Positions 55,353 through 64,000 of a DNA stretch of 64,000 nt are shown here, piece after piece (position 1 is the first letter of the stretch; every line of letters begins with the position of its first letter). Where the stretch lies: contig JAANDG010000645.1 of NCBI GenBank assembly GCA_036852015.1, positions 16,454 to 80,453 on the forward strand, given 5' to 3'. Position numbers and translations under genes: made by a program. Source of the DNA: Pelodera strongyloides (lineage: Eukaryota > Nematoda > Chromadorea > Rhabditida > Rhabditidae). The notes below the pieces were generated by a model, which did no database searches, had not been told where the DNA came from, and saw only the letters and a program-made list of their open reading frames with translations.

Positions 55353-56894
55353 TTAGAAGTCGATTCCGAACATGGGGGCAAACTTTCCGGAACCGGAAGT
55401 GTAGAGAGTACGTCCTTGTTGACGATCCCACCACAAGAGTTCTCCGTCCAAACAAGCCTCGTTCGACTTATCCTAGAACCAATACAGAATGCATTTACGA
55501 TACAATAAAAATAACATGACTCTACTACGTAGTACGTAACCGGCGTCACGAGCCAAACATAGCCGGGGTATATTTTCGATGTGTAACACGCCCATAGATG
55601 CGTCATTTGTCATTTCACGCATTGGCTTATGACCAGAAACAAACCCATACGCAAGACAAATACTAGACAAACATTGCAAAGGGTAAGATACGAGTTGTGA
55701 AGAAGAAGGAATAAAATGAACTTACAGCCGACACATACATAAGACGTGTGTAAAGGTAGAAGGCGAGGAAGACGGATCCAACATAAAGCATCACAGATCT
55801 GGGAGTGAAACGGAAGAACTCTGCCTGGGTCATGTCAGCCGAGTACCAACGGAACATGGCGGGATCCATGGTCACGCCCTCCTGCAATAAGGAGTGGTGA
55901 ACTTCCAAGACTTCCATTCATTTGATACTACCCTCCGAAGTGTAAATAGACAATAGACTGGTTAAACCATCATAAAATGCTTGGATTTTGTCCAATCAGT
56001 CCGAGTAATTAAAGCGAATATGTAGGCACTCAAAATGAGCAAAAAAAAAGCGAAACTAGCGTTTCCATACCAGACGTTAATTTAAATAGGCGACTGAATA
56101 TGTAAATACGAAATTGGAATGCGCTGTATCTTGAATCTTGCCATTTGCCGATTTAAACTGAAATTTATTCAATCAGACCCAAATTTATGCAAGGGGTCCG
56201 AATTAGCGTTTACTATGGAAAAGGCGAGCTTTGTAATTGATTTTCTTTTAAGTGGGTAATTGTAGACAACTTTTGTTATTGTTTCCTTAATGGGCAACAC
56301 GCATTCTATTAATACAGCTTAACTTCAAAAAGGGCCTACATATTCCCTTTAAAAACTTGTCAGTCACAAAGATTACAATAAAACCGAGTACAATAGTGAT
56401 GAAGCGGTTACCTTGTACTTGAAATTACTTGGATCAAATTCTCGTCGCAGGTACTCCTTTTTCAGAATCTCCTTGACGCGGTACCTGTAATGCCAGTGCT
56501 AAAGCCGATTTAACGCCAAAACAAGCATCCTGTTAAAAATGTAATTATGAGAAAGGAAGGACCTGTAACCAAACGCTGCTAATTATAAGAAAGACAACAA
56601 TGGCAAACAAAACAGGATCCGAAATTCAAACCTCCAAAGAACGGCCTTCTTTTGTTCGTCTGTTAGGCCATACTCTTCACCAGCAAGGAACTGAGTCTTT
56701 CCATGGGTCTAGAACAAGCTTTTTATCAAAGACTTATACGGAGGGAGACGTCGAGTGAGGTAAAAATGAGGCAAAAATGAATGAAAATAGTACGAGCTAA
56801 CCTCAAAATATCCAAGCACCGGATCCTGCCACAATTTAGGGGCTTTGGTGTTCTGATTGGCAGCAGGCCGAAGAACCCGAAGTGCGAGACGCAT
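55353..56894 (-). CDS. nuo-6: mitochondrial complex I subunit NDUFB4 (NUO-6)
   Basis: Accessory subunit of the membrane arm of NADH:ubiquinone oxidoreductase. Exons 56894-56802, 56708-56632, 56484-56412, 55881-55726 and 55472-55353 join in phase to 172 residues. The core matches NDUFB4: YRVKEILKKEYLRREFDPSN, then an acidic link, MFRWYSADM, and FTPRSVML leading into one membrane segment at about 110-130. The N-terminus (MRLALRVLRPAANQNTK) is basic and lacks acidic residues, as for mitochondrial import. The ATG lies six bases after a TTTTTAG acceptor. As first gene of the likely operon it would carry the promoter. The C-terminal exon (ending FAPMFGIDF) is nematode-like and less conserved. Confidence 0.9.
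56009..56352. mobile_element. TTAA-ended foldback element in nuo-6 intron
   Basis: TTAAAGCGAATATGTAGGC at the left and GCCTACATATTCCCTTTAA at the right, in the intron 55882-56411. No coding capacity. It shares only the TTAAAG(C/G)G terminus with the CCGGCC family. Confidence 0.8.
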
Positions 56895-57037
56895 GCCCAC
56901 TAAAAATTTAGACTACAGAAAGAACAAAAATTCAAAACAGCAAAAAAAAAAAAGCAAACAAAAGAGCGAAACGCAGGGCAAGGAAACAGTGCAAACTGCA
57001 AACTAAAACTACGAAATGAAATCAAGAAAATTCCATC

Positions 57038-57176
57038 TTAAAGCGAAAAGCAAATCCTATGTATCCTATGCTAATTTTGTACGATTGCCGTGGACGATCG
57101 TACAAAATTAGCATAGGATACATAGGATTTGCTAATCGTATGCTAATTTTCCAAAGGGGCTAGCATTTCGCTTTAA
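57038..57176. mobile_element. TTAA-ended element containing a perfect 37-bp-arm palindrome
   Basis: Bounded by TTAAAGCGAAA and TTTCGCTTTAA. Inside, 57049-57085 and 57097-57133 are perfect reverse complements around an 11-base loop. Intergenic, upstream of nuo-6. Confidence 0.85.
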
Positions 57177-60157
57177 AAGAATGATATAAAAAGTTTAGTG
57201 AGGACGAGTTTATAGTCTTTGACAAAAAATTGAAATTAATTGTAGGCCGGTTGAAGGGCGTGGCTGAAGTTGCTGCGCGTTCGCGAATTTTTCTTTAAAG
57301 CAATGCTAATTTTTTGACGAGGTGAAAATTTACAGTATTTTGGAACTACATGAGTATAGTTTTATAGTTTTTCATATTAAATATTCATGTTTAGTGCATG
57401 AATACAGAAGTATTGACAGAAACACGCAAGTATTTTTGGAATACTTGCAAAGCCTACGACAAAAATGTTATTAGGCACTTCAGTAAAAATGTTTTACAAT
57501 GGAATTAGATGTTTACCAAACGTTGTGCTAATGACTCCACTGACATTATCCATGTGCCGATTGGTCGCCGTGCCATTAATAAATTGCACTTCGGAGACCG
57601 TAAACGCTCACTTTTAACGCTCGTCTGTCCCTCCGAACTCCGAACTATTTTATCTACCATTCAAAATCGGCTCGAGTGATGATAAGGCAATAATACACAT
57701 ACCTTCATTGTAGATTGTATCTTTAAATTCTTGACTGAATTGTTCACAGAATAAGGCGACCGACAGGGAACCGTTGCAACGGTTTCCACATCTTCATTTT
57801 ATTTGCTGCCCTTTTATTCGTTTCAGGAAGTAGCTACCAATTGATTGATGTACTGGGTGGACTCCTTTAGCAAAAAAGATTGCTCGTTTGGGCTTAACGA
57901 TACTACCATTTGTTGTGGGATACTTGTTTCTAAATTGGTGTTTGCCACTACGATATGTGCAACAGTGGAAGTGCTCGAGTTTGGATTTTTTACATTTCCA
58001 TTACGTTTTTGCGCGCTTTACATAAACCTGCGACTGAAAAGCAACTGTTCAGTAGTTTATCTTTGGAAGCTACACGGATGCTAGTTTATACACACTAAAT
58101 TATTAAATTTTGTTTGCAAAGTTCGTTTTTTTCCACAAATCTCATAACAGGTAATGACGTGCCTTTCGTCATTTGGAGTATCTCGTACTTTAAGTTAACC
58201 CTCTTTTTTCACTTCACTTTCAAACTCCATATGGCACAGTGGATCGGTGGGTGAAAAGCAGAAAGTGGCACGGTGCCAAGCGCTCCGCTTGCATACAAAT
58301 GACGAAAAATCGGAACTTTTCGCGAAAAATCATTTTGCAACATTTTTTGGTCACAGAAAATTAGTTATATTAAAAATACGGCTATAGATACCGGTCCAGA
58401 AACCACGAAGCCCCCTAGCCACATATATTTGGAGCATTTTCGGTTAATAAACCATGTGTTGAAAGTTTCTGGTTCTTCTGAATTTTCGCCGACCAATTTG
58501 CATACTTAGGTTGGTCATGAGGTGACCATGACATAAAATAGTTATATCAAAAATACGGCTATAGATACCGGTCCAGAAACCACGAAGCCCCCTAGCCACA
58601 TATATTTGGAGCATTTTCGGTTAATAAACCATGTGTTGAAAGTTTCTGGTTCTTCTGAATTTTCGCCGACCAATTTGCATACTTAGGTTGGTCATGAGGT
58701 GACCATGACATAAAATTAGTTATATTAAAAATACGGCTATAGATACCGGTCCAGAAACCACGAAGCCCCCTAGCCACATATATTTGGAGCATTTTCGGTT
58801 AATAAACCATGTGTTGAAAGTTTCTGGTTCTTCTGAATTTTGGCCGACAATTGGGTTGGTCATGAGGTGACCATGACATAAAATTAGTTATATTAAAAAT
58901 ACGGCTATAGATACCGGTCCAGAAACCACGAAGCCCCCTAGCCACATATATTTGGAGCATTTTCGGTTAATAAACCATGTGTTGAAAGTTTCTGGTTCTT
59001 CTGAATTTTCGCCGACCAATTTGCATACTTAGGTTGGTCATGAGGTGACCATGACATAAAATTAGTTATATTAAAAATACGGCTATAGATACCGGTCCAG
59101 AAACCACGAAGCCCCCTAACCACATATATTTGGAGCATTTTCGGTTAATAAACCATAGGTTGAAAGTTTCTGGTTCTTCTGAATTTTCGCCGACCAATTT
59201 ACATACTTAGGTTGGCCACCGAGTGACCATTACTGAAATTAATTATATTGAAAACCAGAAGGGTATCGCCGCCTTCGGCGACTACACAGGTGATACGCTA
59301 CGAATAATTGACATATAAATGACATAAATAAATGACAGATGACATGCTACAGTACATTTTGGATCGGTTGAGTCCGTTTATGAATGTATTATCGCTGGGA
59401 TAAATTATTGAACCGTGAATCACTTAGAATTTGAAATGTGACAATGTCGGGGGACAATGAAAAAACAGTTGGAAAATTGAGGCCGCCTGTAAAATTACTA
59501 TAAAATACCCATGCCTTTACGAAATACTGCCCCTTTAAAGATCGTGAAGTGTACTTGAGTAAAAAGTGTACTTGAGTTCATGTGTACTTGATCATAAGGG
59601 AAATAGCATTTTATATTTTGGTTGGCTGCCCGAAATGCACAGGATTTTGGGAATAGCAAAAAAAATAATAAAACCAAAAAGGGCTAGGAGCTCTATCGCG
59701 CGCCAATAATAATAATATTATTAATAATAATATTAATAATATTGTCACAACTATTGGTTATTATTTCGTCCGCTTCATCCTGTTGTATTGAATTAAAATA
59801 TAGTATTTGGAGGTCGTTTTCACTTTTTCGCTGTTTTCTCTCACTCCAATTAACTTTATAAAAAGCCGCAAGTTTCTTTGTTCACTACAATGGGTAATTG
59901 CATATGTATACGTGAGAGGTGATGGTAGTTTTCATTTTGAGTTTTTTCACCCAGAGAGAGAGCAAGCTAGGGAGAGAAATAACCGAAACGAGAGTGAATA
60001 CTAGACAAAAAAAGGATAGAGAGGAGAGAAACAATTGCTATAACTGAATGGAAACACTGCGCAAGGGAGGGAGAAAGGGAACAAACCCCGCGAGAGAAAC
60101 CCCTTTCTATTGTAACATACCTACAGAACTGAACTCATTACGGGGTGGCATCGGGGT
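57177..60157. other. intergenic region between nuo-6 and the collagen gene
   Basis: No exons recognised. It contains a tandem repeat (58358-59248), AT microsatellite (about 59708-59745), and a GAGA-rich stretch (59954-60080) before the collagen promoter. The nuo-6 outron/promoter lies at its left end. Confidence 0.5.
58358..59248. repeat. tandem repeat of about 178 bp, five copies
   Basis: Units begin near 58364, 58541, 58719, 58887 and 59065 at GTTATAT(T/C)AAAAATACGGC, giving spacings of 177, 178, 168 and 178. Units are almost identical apart from one deletion of about 10 bp in the third. Each contains GGTCATGAGGTGACCATGAC, itself partly palindromic. A degenerate sixth start follows at about 59239. 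Frames repeated in each unit are not genes. Confidence 0.92.
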
Positions 60158-60166
60158 ACTATATAA
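60158..60166 (+). promoter_or_regulatory. TATA box of collagen gene
   Basis: ACTATATAAG lies about 50 bases before the collagen ATG and is followed by a pyrimidine-rich stretch (ACTTTCACTTTCCCTTCCC) suitable as the initiation region. Confidence 0.6.
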
Positions 60167-60214
60167 GGGTGGTTCTGCCCATTCCCAGTACTTTCACTTT
60201 CCCTTCCCTTCACA

Positions 60215-61559
60215 ATGGGTTCCAAGTTCCTGGTGGGAGCCGCCTCGGCTCTCTCAGCCACTGCTCTAGTCGTCTGTGTTCTCTTTGTTGGATACATCTA
60301 CAATGACATGAACAACTTCTACGACGACATGCTCGAGGACATGGACAAGTTCCAGGTACACACATATTATATTTATGAAACTCAATATTTTTTTATGAAA
60401 TTCATTATTTTGGACCGCGCCACAAGTGCGGCGCAATCCGTAGAAGTACAGCGTTGTAGAAGCCTTCGGCCAACCTCTGAAATAACAGTTATCGTTTTGA
60501 TAGTAGGTAATAGTTAGTGATTAATCATACTGTCTAGCGAAATTCAAAAAATACTCATTGCTCGCTAGAGTCTCACCAGTGCAATTGTGATCACATAATA
60601 CGCGAATGTGTACCAATCCAGCATAACGTTTAGTTATTTTTCCAAACTGGCATTTCAGTACTGTGGTTCACAATGCAAACAATGACATGTTGAATGATGA
60701 ATAATATGTTATAATTTCCATTCCCTTTCAGAAGTTCTCAAATGGAGCGTGGAGTGAGATGACTGTGGTGACTCGCCCTCAGGCCCACCCAAGTGTACCC
60801 GCAGCTCAGATCTTTATGGGAAGTCGTCAGAAGAGACAGGCTCAGTGCAACTGTGGTGCTCAGGCAAGCGGATGCCCCGCAGGACCTCCCGGACCTCCCG
60901 GACAACGGGGAGACGATGGAGAGCCGGGAGCACCCGGACAGCCTGGAAAGCAGGGAACCAACGGAATCGCTATCCAGTCCCACAATGCTGGTGGATGCAT
61001 CAAGTGCCCGGCTGGACGGCCCGGACCCAAAGGACCACCCGGACCTCCCGGAGGACCTGGACCTTCTGGACAACCCGGAAACCCTGGCAGCGGTGGTTAC
61101 GGAGCCCGCGCTGGACCTCCTGGACCTCCTGGAGATGTTGGAGCACCTGGAGCCCCTGGAAACAGTGGACAACCTGGACAACCCGGAAGGCCCGGAAAGA
61201 GATACATTGCAAGCCCTGGTGCCCCCGGAAGCCCTGGAGCTCCAGGACAGCCTGGACAACCTGGACGCCCTGGCGGCAGCGGTGGACGTGGAAATGCTGG
61301 ACCCCCTGGTGCGCCCGGAGCCCCTGGAAACCCTGGAGCACCTGGAGGGGATGGTATGCCTGGAAGCGACGGTATGTCTGGTACCCCCGGATCCGATGCT
61401 GCTTACTGTCCTTGCCCTCCTCGTGGTGGAGCTGCTGCAGTCTCCAACTACGGCCAGACTCAGACTCAGCCACAAGCTGGAGGCTACAGGAGAAGACTGA
61501 GGAAGGTTCGCAGAGGAAAGAAAGTGCGCAGAATGCACAAGCACAGACAGGCAGCCTAA
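60215..61559 (+). CDS. cuticle collagen with basic C-terminal tail
   Basis: Secreted structural protein of the nematode cuticle. Exons 60215-60355 and 60732-61559 give 322 residues. An N-terminal hydrophobic segment (about 7-28) and the conserved [10 protein letters not shown] region precede a subtilisin-type cleavage site RQKR at about 79-82. Then CNC..C, a short Gly-X-Y block (96-125), a break with CIKC, a long interrupted Gly-X-Y block (about 140-268), and YCPCPP near 272. The layout is that of the col/dpy/sqt family. Odd: the last 24 residues (from [13 protein letters not shown]) carry about 13 Arg/Lys plus His, unlike the usual neutral ends. Codon use favours C-ending codons and CCC/CCT-GGA, as in highly expressed genes. 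The antisense 268-codon frame is a Gly/Pro by-product. The individual col gene is not identified. Confidence 0.95.
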
Positions 61560-61588
61560 TTTGGCAATTCGTCAACTTTCGAAAAATT

Positions 61589-61594
61589 AATAAA
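61589..61594 (+). terminator. polyadenylation signal of collagen gene
   Basis: AATAAA lies 30 bases after the collagen stop codon, a typical distance for a short nematode 3' UTR. Confidence 0.7.
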
Positions 61595-61778
61595 CACGTT
61601 CTCGCAATTACTTTGATTTTGTATTTTGTGAATATTCAGTATGTACATATGAATTGATTAGAGTCAGTCATGAGTACGGAAACACACAAATGACAATAAG
61701 AAAACAAAAATATATTCTTCGAGGAGCGAAAAACATTTTCATATACAAAACTTTTCCAAGACAATGCATTTTTATCTT

Positions 61779-61973
61779 TTACTTATCTTCTATGGGTGGT
61801 CGAAGCACACTTTTGCATACTGTAGCTGGAACCTTATACGTTTGCATTGGCCTGTCTTGTAGAAAATTAAACTCTGGGTTTTCGTGATAGGGTCTACGTC
61901 CGTGGCAGGGTCCATCAGAGGTATGCACTACATTGCAGGAACCGTCAACATGGCTCATGAGAAGGCTTGCAAT
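61779..61973 (-). CDS. 3'-terminal exon of an unidentified minus-strand gene
   Basis: An open frame of 64 codons plus stop begins exactly at an acceptor (TTTCTAG before 61973). It reads as a normal soluble protein sequence (for example HVDGSCNVVHTSDGPC, RPYHENPEFNFLQDRP, ending LRPPIEDK). It is convergent with the collagen gene, 185 bp beyond its polyadenylation signal. Upstream exons are not settled; an exon-like frame on the same strand near 62110-62280 (PREEGYPVDRRYPEDMNEP) is a candidate, but its splice sites are poor. Family unknown. Confidence 0.5.
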   Translation of the reverse strand: MASLLMSHVDGSCNVVHTSDGPCHGRRPYHENPEFNFLQDRPMQTYKVPATVCKSVLRPPIEDK

Positions 61974-62299
61974 CTAGAAATCCAAAAAAGTGTGCTTCCC
62001 TCTCTGATACTACCAAATCTCCCAAATGAGTATGCTTCTAGTACGTTTTGAATAATCGTCGATGATCAATTACTAGCAACAGTAGTTGCTGATCCGAAAA
62101 GGTTCGCGTTTTGCATTTCATAGTGCATATGCATACTTCTTCTTGTGGTCCGCTATTTCACTCTGTTCTCCCAGCACAGGCTCATTCATATCCTCCGGGT
62201 AGCGTCTGTCGACTGGGTATCCCTCCTCCCGGGGCGTTTGAGGTACAACCCCCCACTGGGTTTGATTTGAATCGGGTCGGATCGATATACATCCACCTC

Positions 62300-62420
62300 T
62301 CTCTTACACACTGTCGTAACTCTCCCACTCTCTCCCTCTCCCTCTCTCTCCCTTTCCCTCTCTTTCCCTCAGTTCATCCCCTGTCATCCCTCTCTCTCTC
62401 CCTCGCTATCTTTCTTTCCG
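62300..62420. repeat. CT-rich simple repeat
   Basis: Runs of CTCTCTCTCC and CCCTCTCTTTCCC on the plus strand; frames here are low-complexity. Confidence 0.8.
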
Positions 62421-62923
62421 AGATCATTCTCCTCAATTCCTTTTAATGATCCAATTACACATACTTTATAAACATTTAAAAGTTCATTTTTTAAATTGTT
62501 CGACTCCGCCTATTTCATGGTTTTTCCATGTAACTCAATAGTAGTCCTTCATACACAAGCAAAACTATTATGTATGCTTTTCCTTTCTGAATTTGAATTA
62601 TTGTTTATTATTATGTATGCGCGATTTGCCTTGATCGTGCACAGTATCGAAATTCGAAGCTATTGTAATTTGAGCGTCTTCTGAAGAAAAGTCCTATCTT
62701 TAACCTTTTTAATAAGTCAAGAAAATGCTTGTAGTTGGCTATTTTGGAATAATTCTCTCATTTTCTATTTCTGTTTGTTTGTTGACGGCGATTTCTCGAC
62801 TAGAATCCAGTCTTATATGATATGTTTATTCTTTGAAATGTTGACACAAGCAAGCCATCCTAGACTCTCTTCACGGACAGATAACTTTAATTTTCGTTCC
62901 TTTTGCAAGCTTCTGAACTTTTT

Positions 62924-63090
62924 TAAAAGTGAAATACCGATCGGTTTTTGAAACTAATTCTTGCGTATTCATGCTAATTTGCTCGAATTTAGCTCAATTT
63001 TTTATTCGAATTTATGATCATTTGCATAAGCTGCATAATAATGCTGATGTACCCGATGTGTTTCACTAACCGGCCGGTATTTCGCTTTAA
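62924..63090. mobile_element. CCGGCC foldback MITE, copy 6
   Basis: Left end TTAAAAGTGAAATACCGATCG is slightly decayed and the right end CCGGCCGGTATTTCGCTTTAA is intact. The inner sequence resembles copies 5 and 7. Confidence 0.85.
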
Positions 63091-63452
63091 GTATAATTGT
63101 TGGAAAGGGTCATAATAATTTGCTGAAATCGTACCTCTGTATCTGATTATATGAGTGAATAACATCCTCCGTGATTTCCATGCGGATGCTCTCGTTTAAT
63201 TATTTTCTGATAAAAACTAAAATTTACTGCTAATTAAAAATCTTTTTTTTTTTAATTTCTCAAATGTATTCTTATATTAATATTTATCTCTAGTGTGCTC
63301 TATTTTAGTGTGTGTTGTCTTTGTTAGTTTTATTCGTCATCTGTTGTCCTCTGCGTATGTCTATTGTAAACAAACGCATAAATAAATAATAAATCCACAT
63401 TCTCTGTGTGTGTTTAGCTATCTACTTCCGTAGGCTTACTACCTATATATAT

Positions 63453-63632
63453 TTAAAACTTACCTGCCGGTTTTTGAAACGCATCGTGGATAACTGAATT
63501 ATTACGTATTTATGCTAATTTGCTCGAATTTAGCTCGATTTTGTATTCTAATTGGTGTTCATTTGCATATGTTGCATAAGAATGCTGACGTACTCGATGC
63601 GCTTCAAAAACCGACCGGTATTTCGCTTCAAA
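63453..63632. mobile_element. CCGGCC foldback MITE, copy 7
   Basis: Keeps GCCGGTTTTTGAAACGCATC at the left and ACCGACCGGTATTTCGCTTC at the right, but both outer TTAAAGCG ends are eroded. It is the most degraded of the seven copies. Confidence 0.8.
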
Positions 63633-64000
63633 GCCGCATCTACTTTGGGAAATTTGTATACGCTACGAATTTCCTATGCAAGTATCCCATGCAAATTTTT
63701 GGTGCTCGTTCGAAACTTCCGGCACCAAATTACGAGGATACATGGGATATTCGTTTAATATGCAAATTTCGCAAAGTGGGTACAGTACGGACCACATACT
63801 ACTGACACTTCTGCTCACCACATACTCATTCTCGCTAATAATTAGTCACCATTCATATATATATATTTTTTTGCAAAATAATCAACTGCCACAGTAGAAT
63901 TTTGCCCGTAATTATATTAATAATTTCCTATTTTGTTGATTACTGTAGTATGATTAGAAATAGGCTGCACTCAATCTAAATTCGCCTGTTGTGCACTGAA
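63633..64000. other. right end of window
   Basis: No gene recognised. Sequence near 63660-63790 has inverted similarity (GAATTTCCTATGCAAGTAT against ATACATGGGATATTCG-like parts) and may be another degraded repeat. Confidence 0.35.

Noticed and set aside
58592..59138. Repeated 66-codon minus-strand frames
   Set aside because: Identical frames recur because the 178-bp unit is repeated; there is no independent coding evidence.
60738..61544. 268-codon minus-strand frame opposite the collagen
   Set aside because: Ser/Arg/Gly low-complexity complement of Gly-Pro codons; the sense strand has a full collagen layout, promoter and poly(A) signal.
60793..61657. Long plus-strand frames in the other two phases over the collagen
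   Set aside because: They arise because Gly-X-Y codon repeats lack stops in all frames; compositions (Leu/Asp- or Trp/Thr-rich) are non-biological.

Overview
This window looks like nuclear DNA from a rhabditid (Caenorhabditis-like) nematode. The background is AT-rich and genes are cut into many small exons by short introns, mostly ending TTTCAG or TTTTAG. Several start codons sit directly behind a splice acceptor, as in spliced-leader trans-splicing. There is a cuticle collagen, a prolyl-tRNA synthetase carrying a WHEP domain but not fused to GluRS, a closely spaced same-strand gene pair that looks like an operon, and a short TTAGGC tract. All exon models were built by hand from reading frame, splice phase and recalled family sequence; none was checked by search or RNA data.

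Layout. Plus strand, left third: a p24/TMED cargo-receptor gene (5' end off or near the edge, to 2447); lin-23/beta-TrCP (17 exons, 5152-11324); a CEP97-like LRR protein with a C-terminal fibronectin-III-like domain (13330-21213); and an unrecognised secreted basic protein (22681-24918). A 2.3-kb satellite of 35-bp units (25743-28059) then separates the plus-strand block from a long minus-strand block. That block holds an RGM-family gene (drag-1-like, about 29656-32551, both ends unresolved), the RNA polymerase I subunit RPA12 (38088-39011), prolyl-tRNA synthetase pars-1 (39590-44781), the Ski-complex TPR protein ttc-37/SKI3 (45957-55103) and the complex I subunit nuo-6/NDUFB4 (55353-56894). 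nuo-6 and ttc-37 lie 249 bp apart and look like a two-gene operon. On the right are a 178-bp tandem repeat (58358-59248), a cuticle collagen (60215-61559, plus) and a convergent orphan 3' exon (61779-61973, minus).

Most genes are housekeeping: ER-Golgi transport, SCF ubiquitin ligase, Pol I transcription, translation, exosome-linked RNA decay and respiration. drag-1 (BMP co-receptor) and the collagen (cuticle) are the developmental ones. No pathway joins all of them; neighbourhood appears to reflect nematode gene order and operon packing.

The most unusual content is non-coding. Several unrelated foldback elements share the terminus TTAAAG(C/G)G and TTAA-type ends, with seven copies of one family. 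A 1.17-kb intronic transposon carries inverted arrays of an 11-bp motif at its ends. There are also a tRNA-derived SINE, a second MITE family with GGGGTTTGCAAGTATG ends, a perfect 37-bp-arm palindrome, and two satellites. Introns of lin-23, ttc-37, nuo-6, drag-1 and the CEP97-like gene host many of these.
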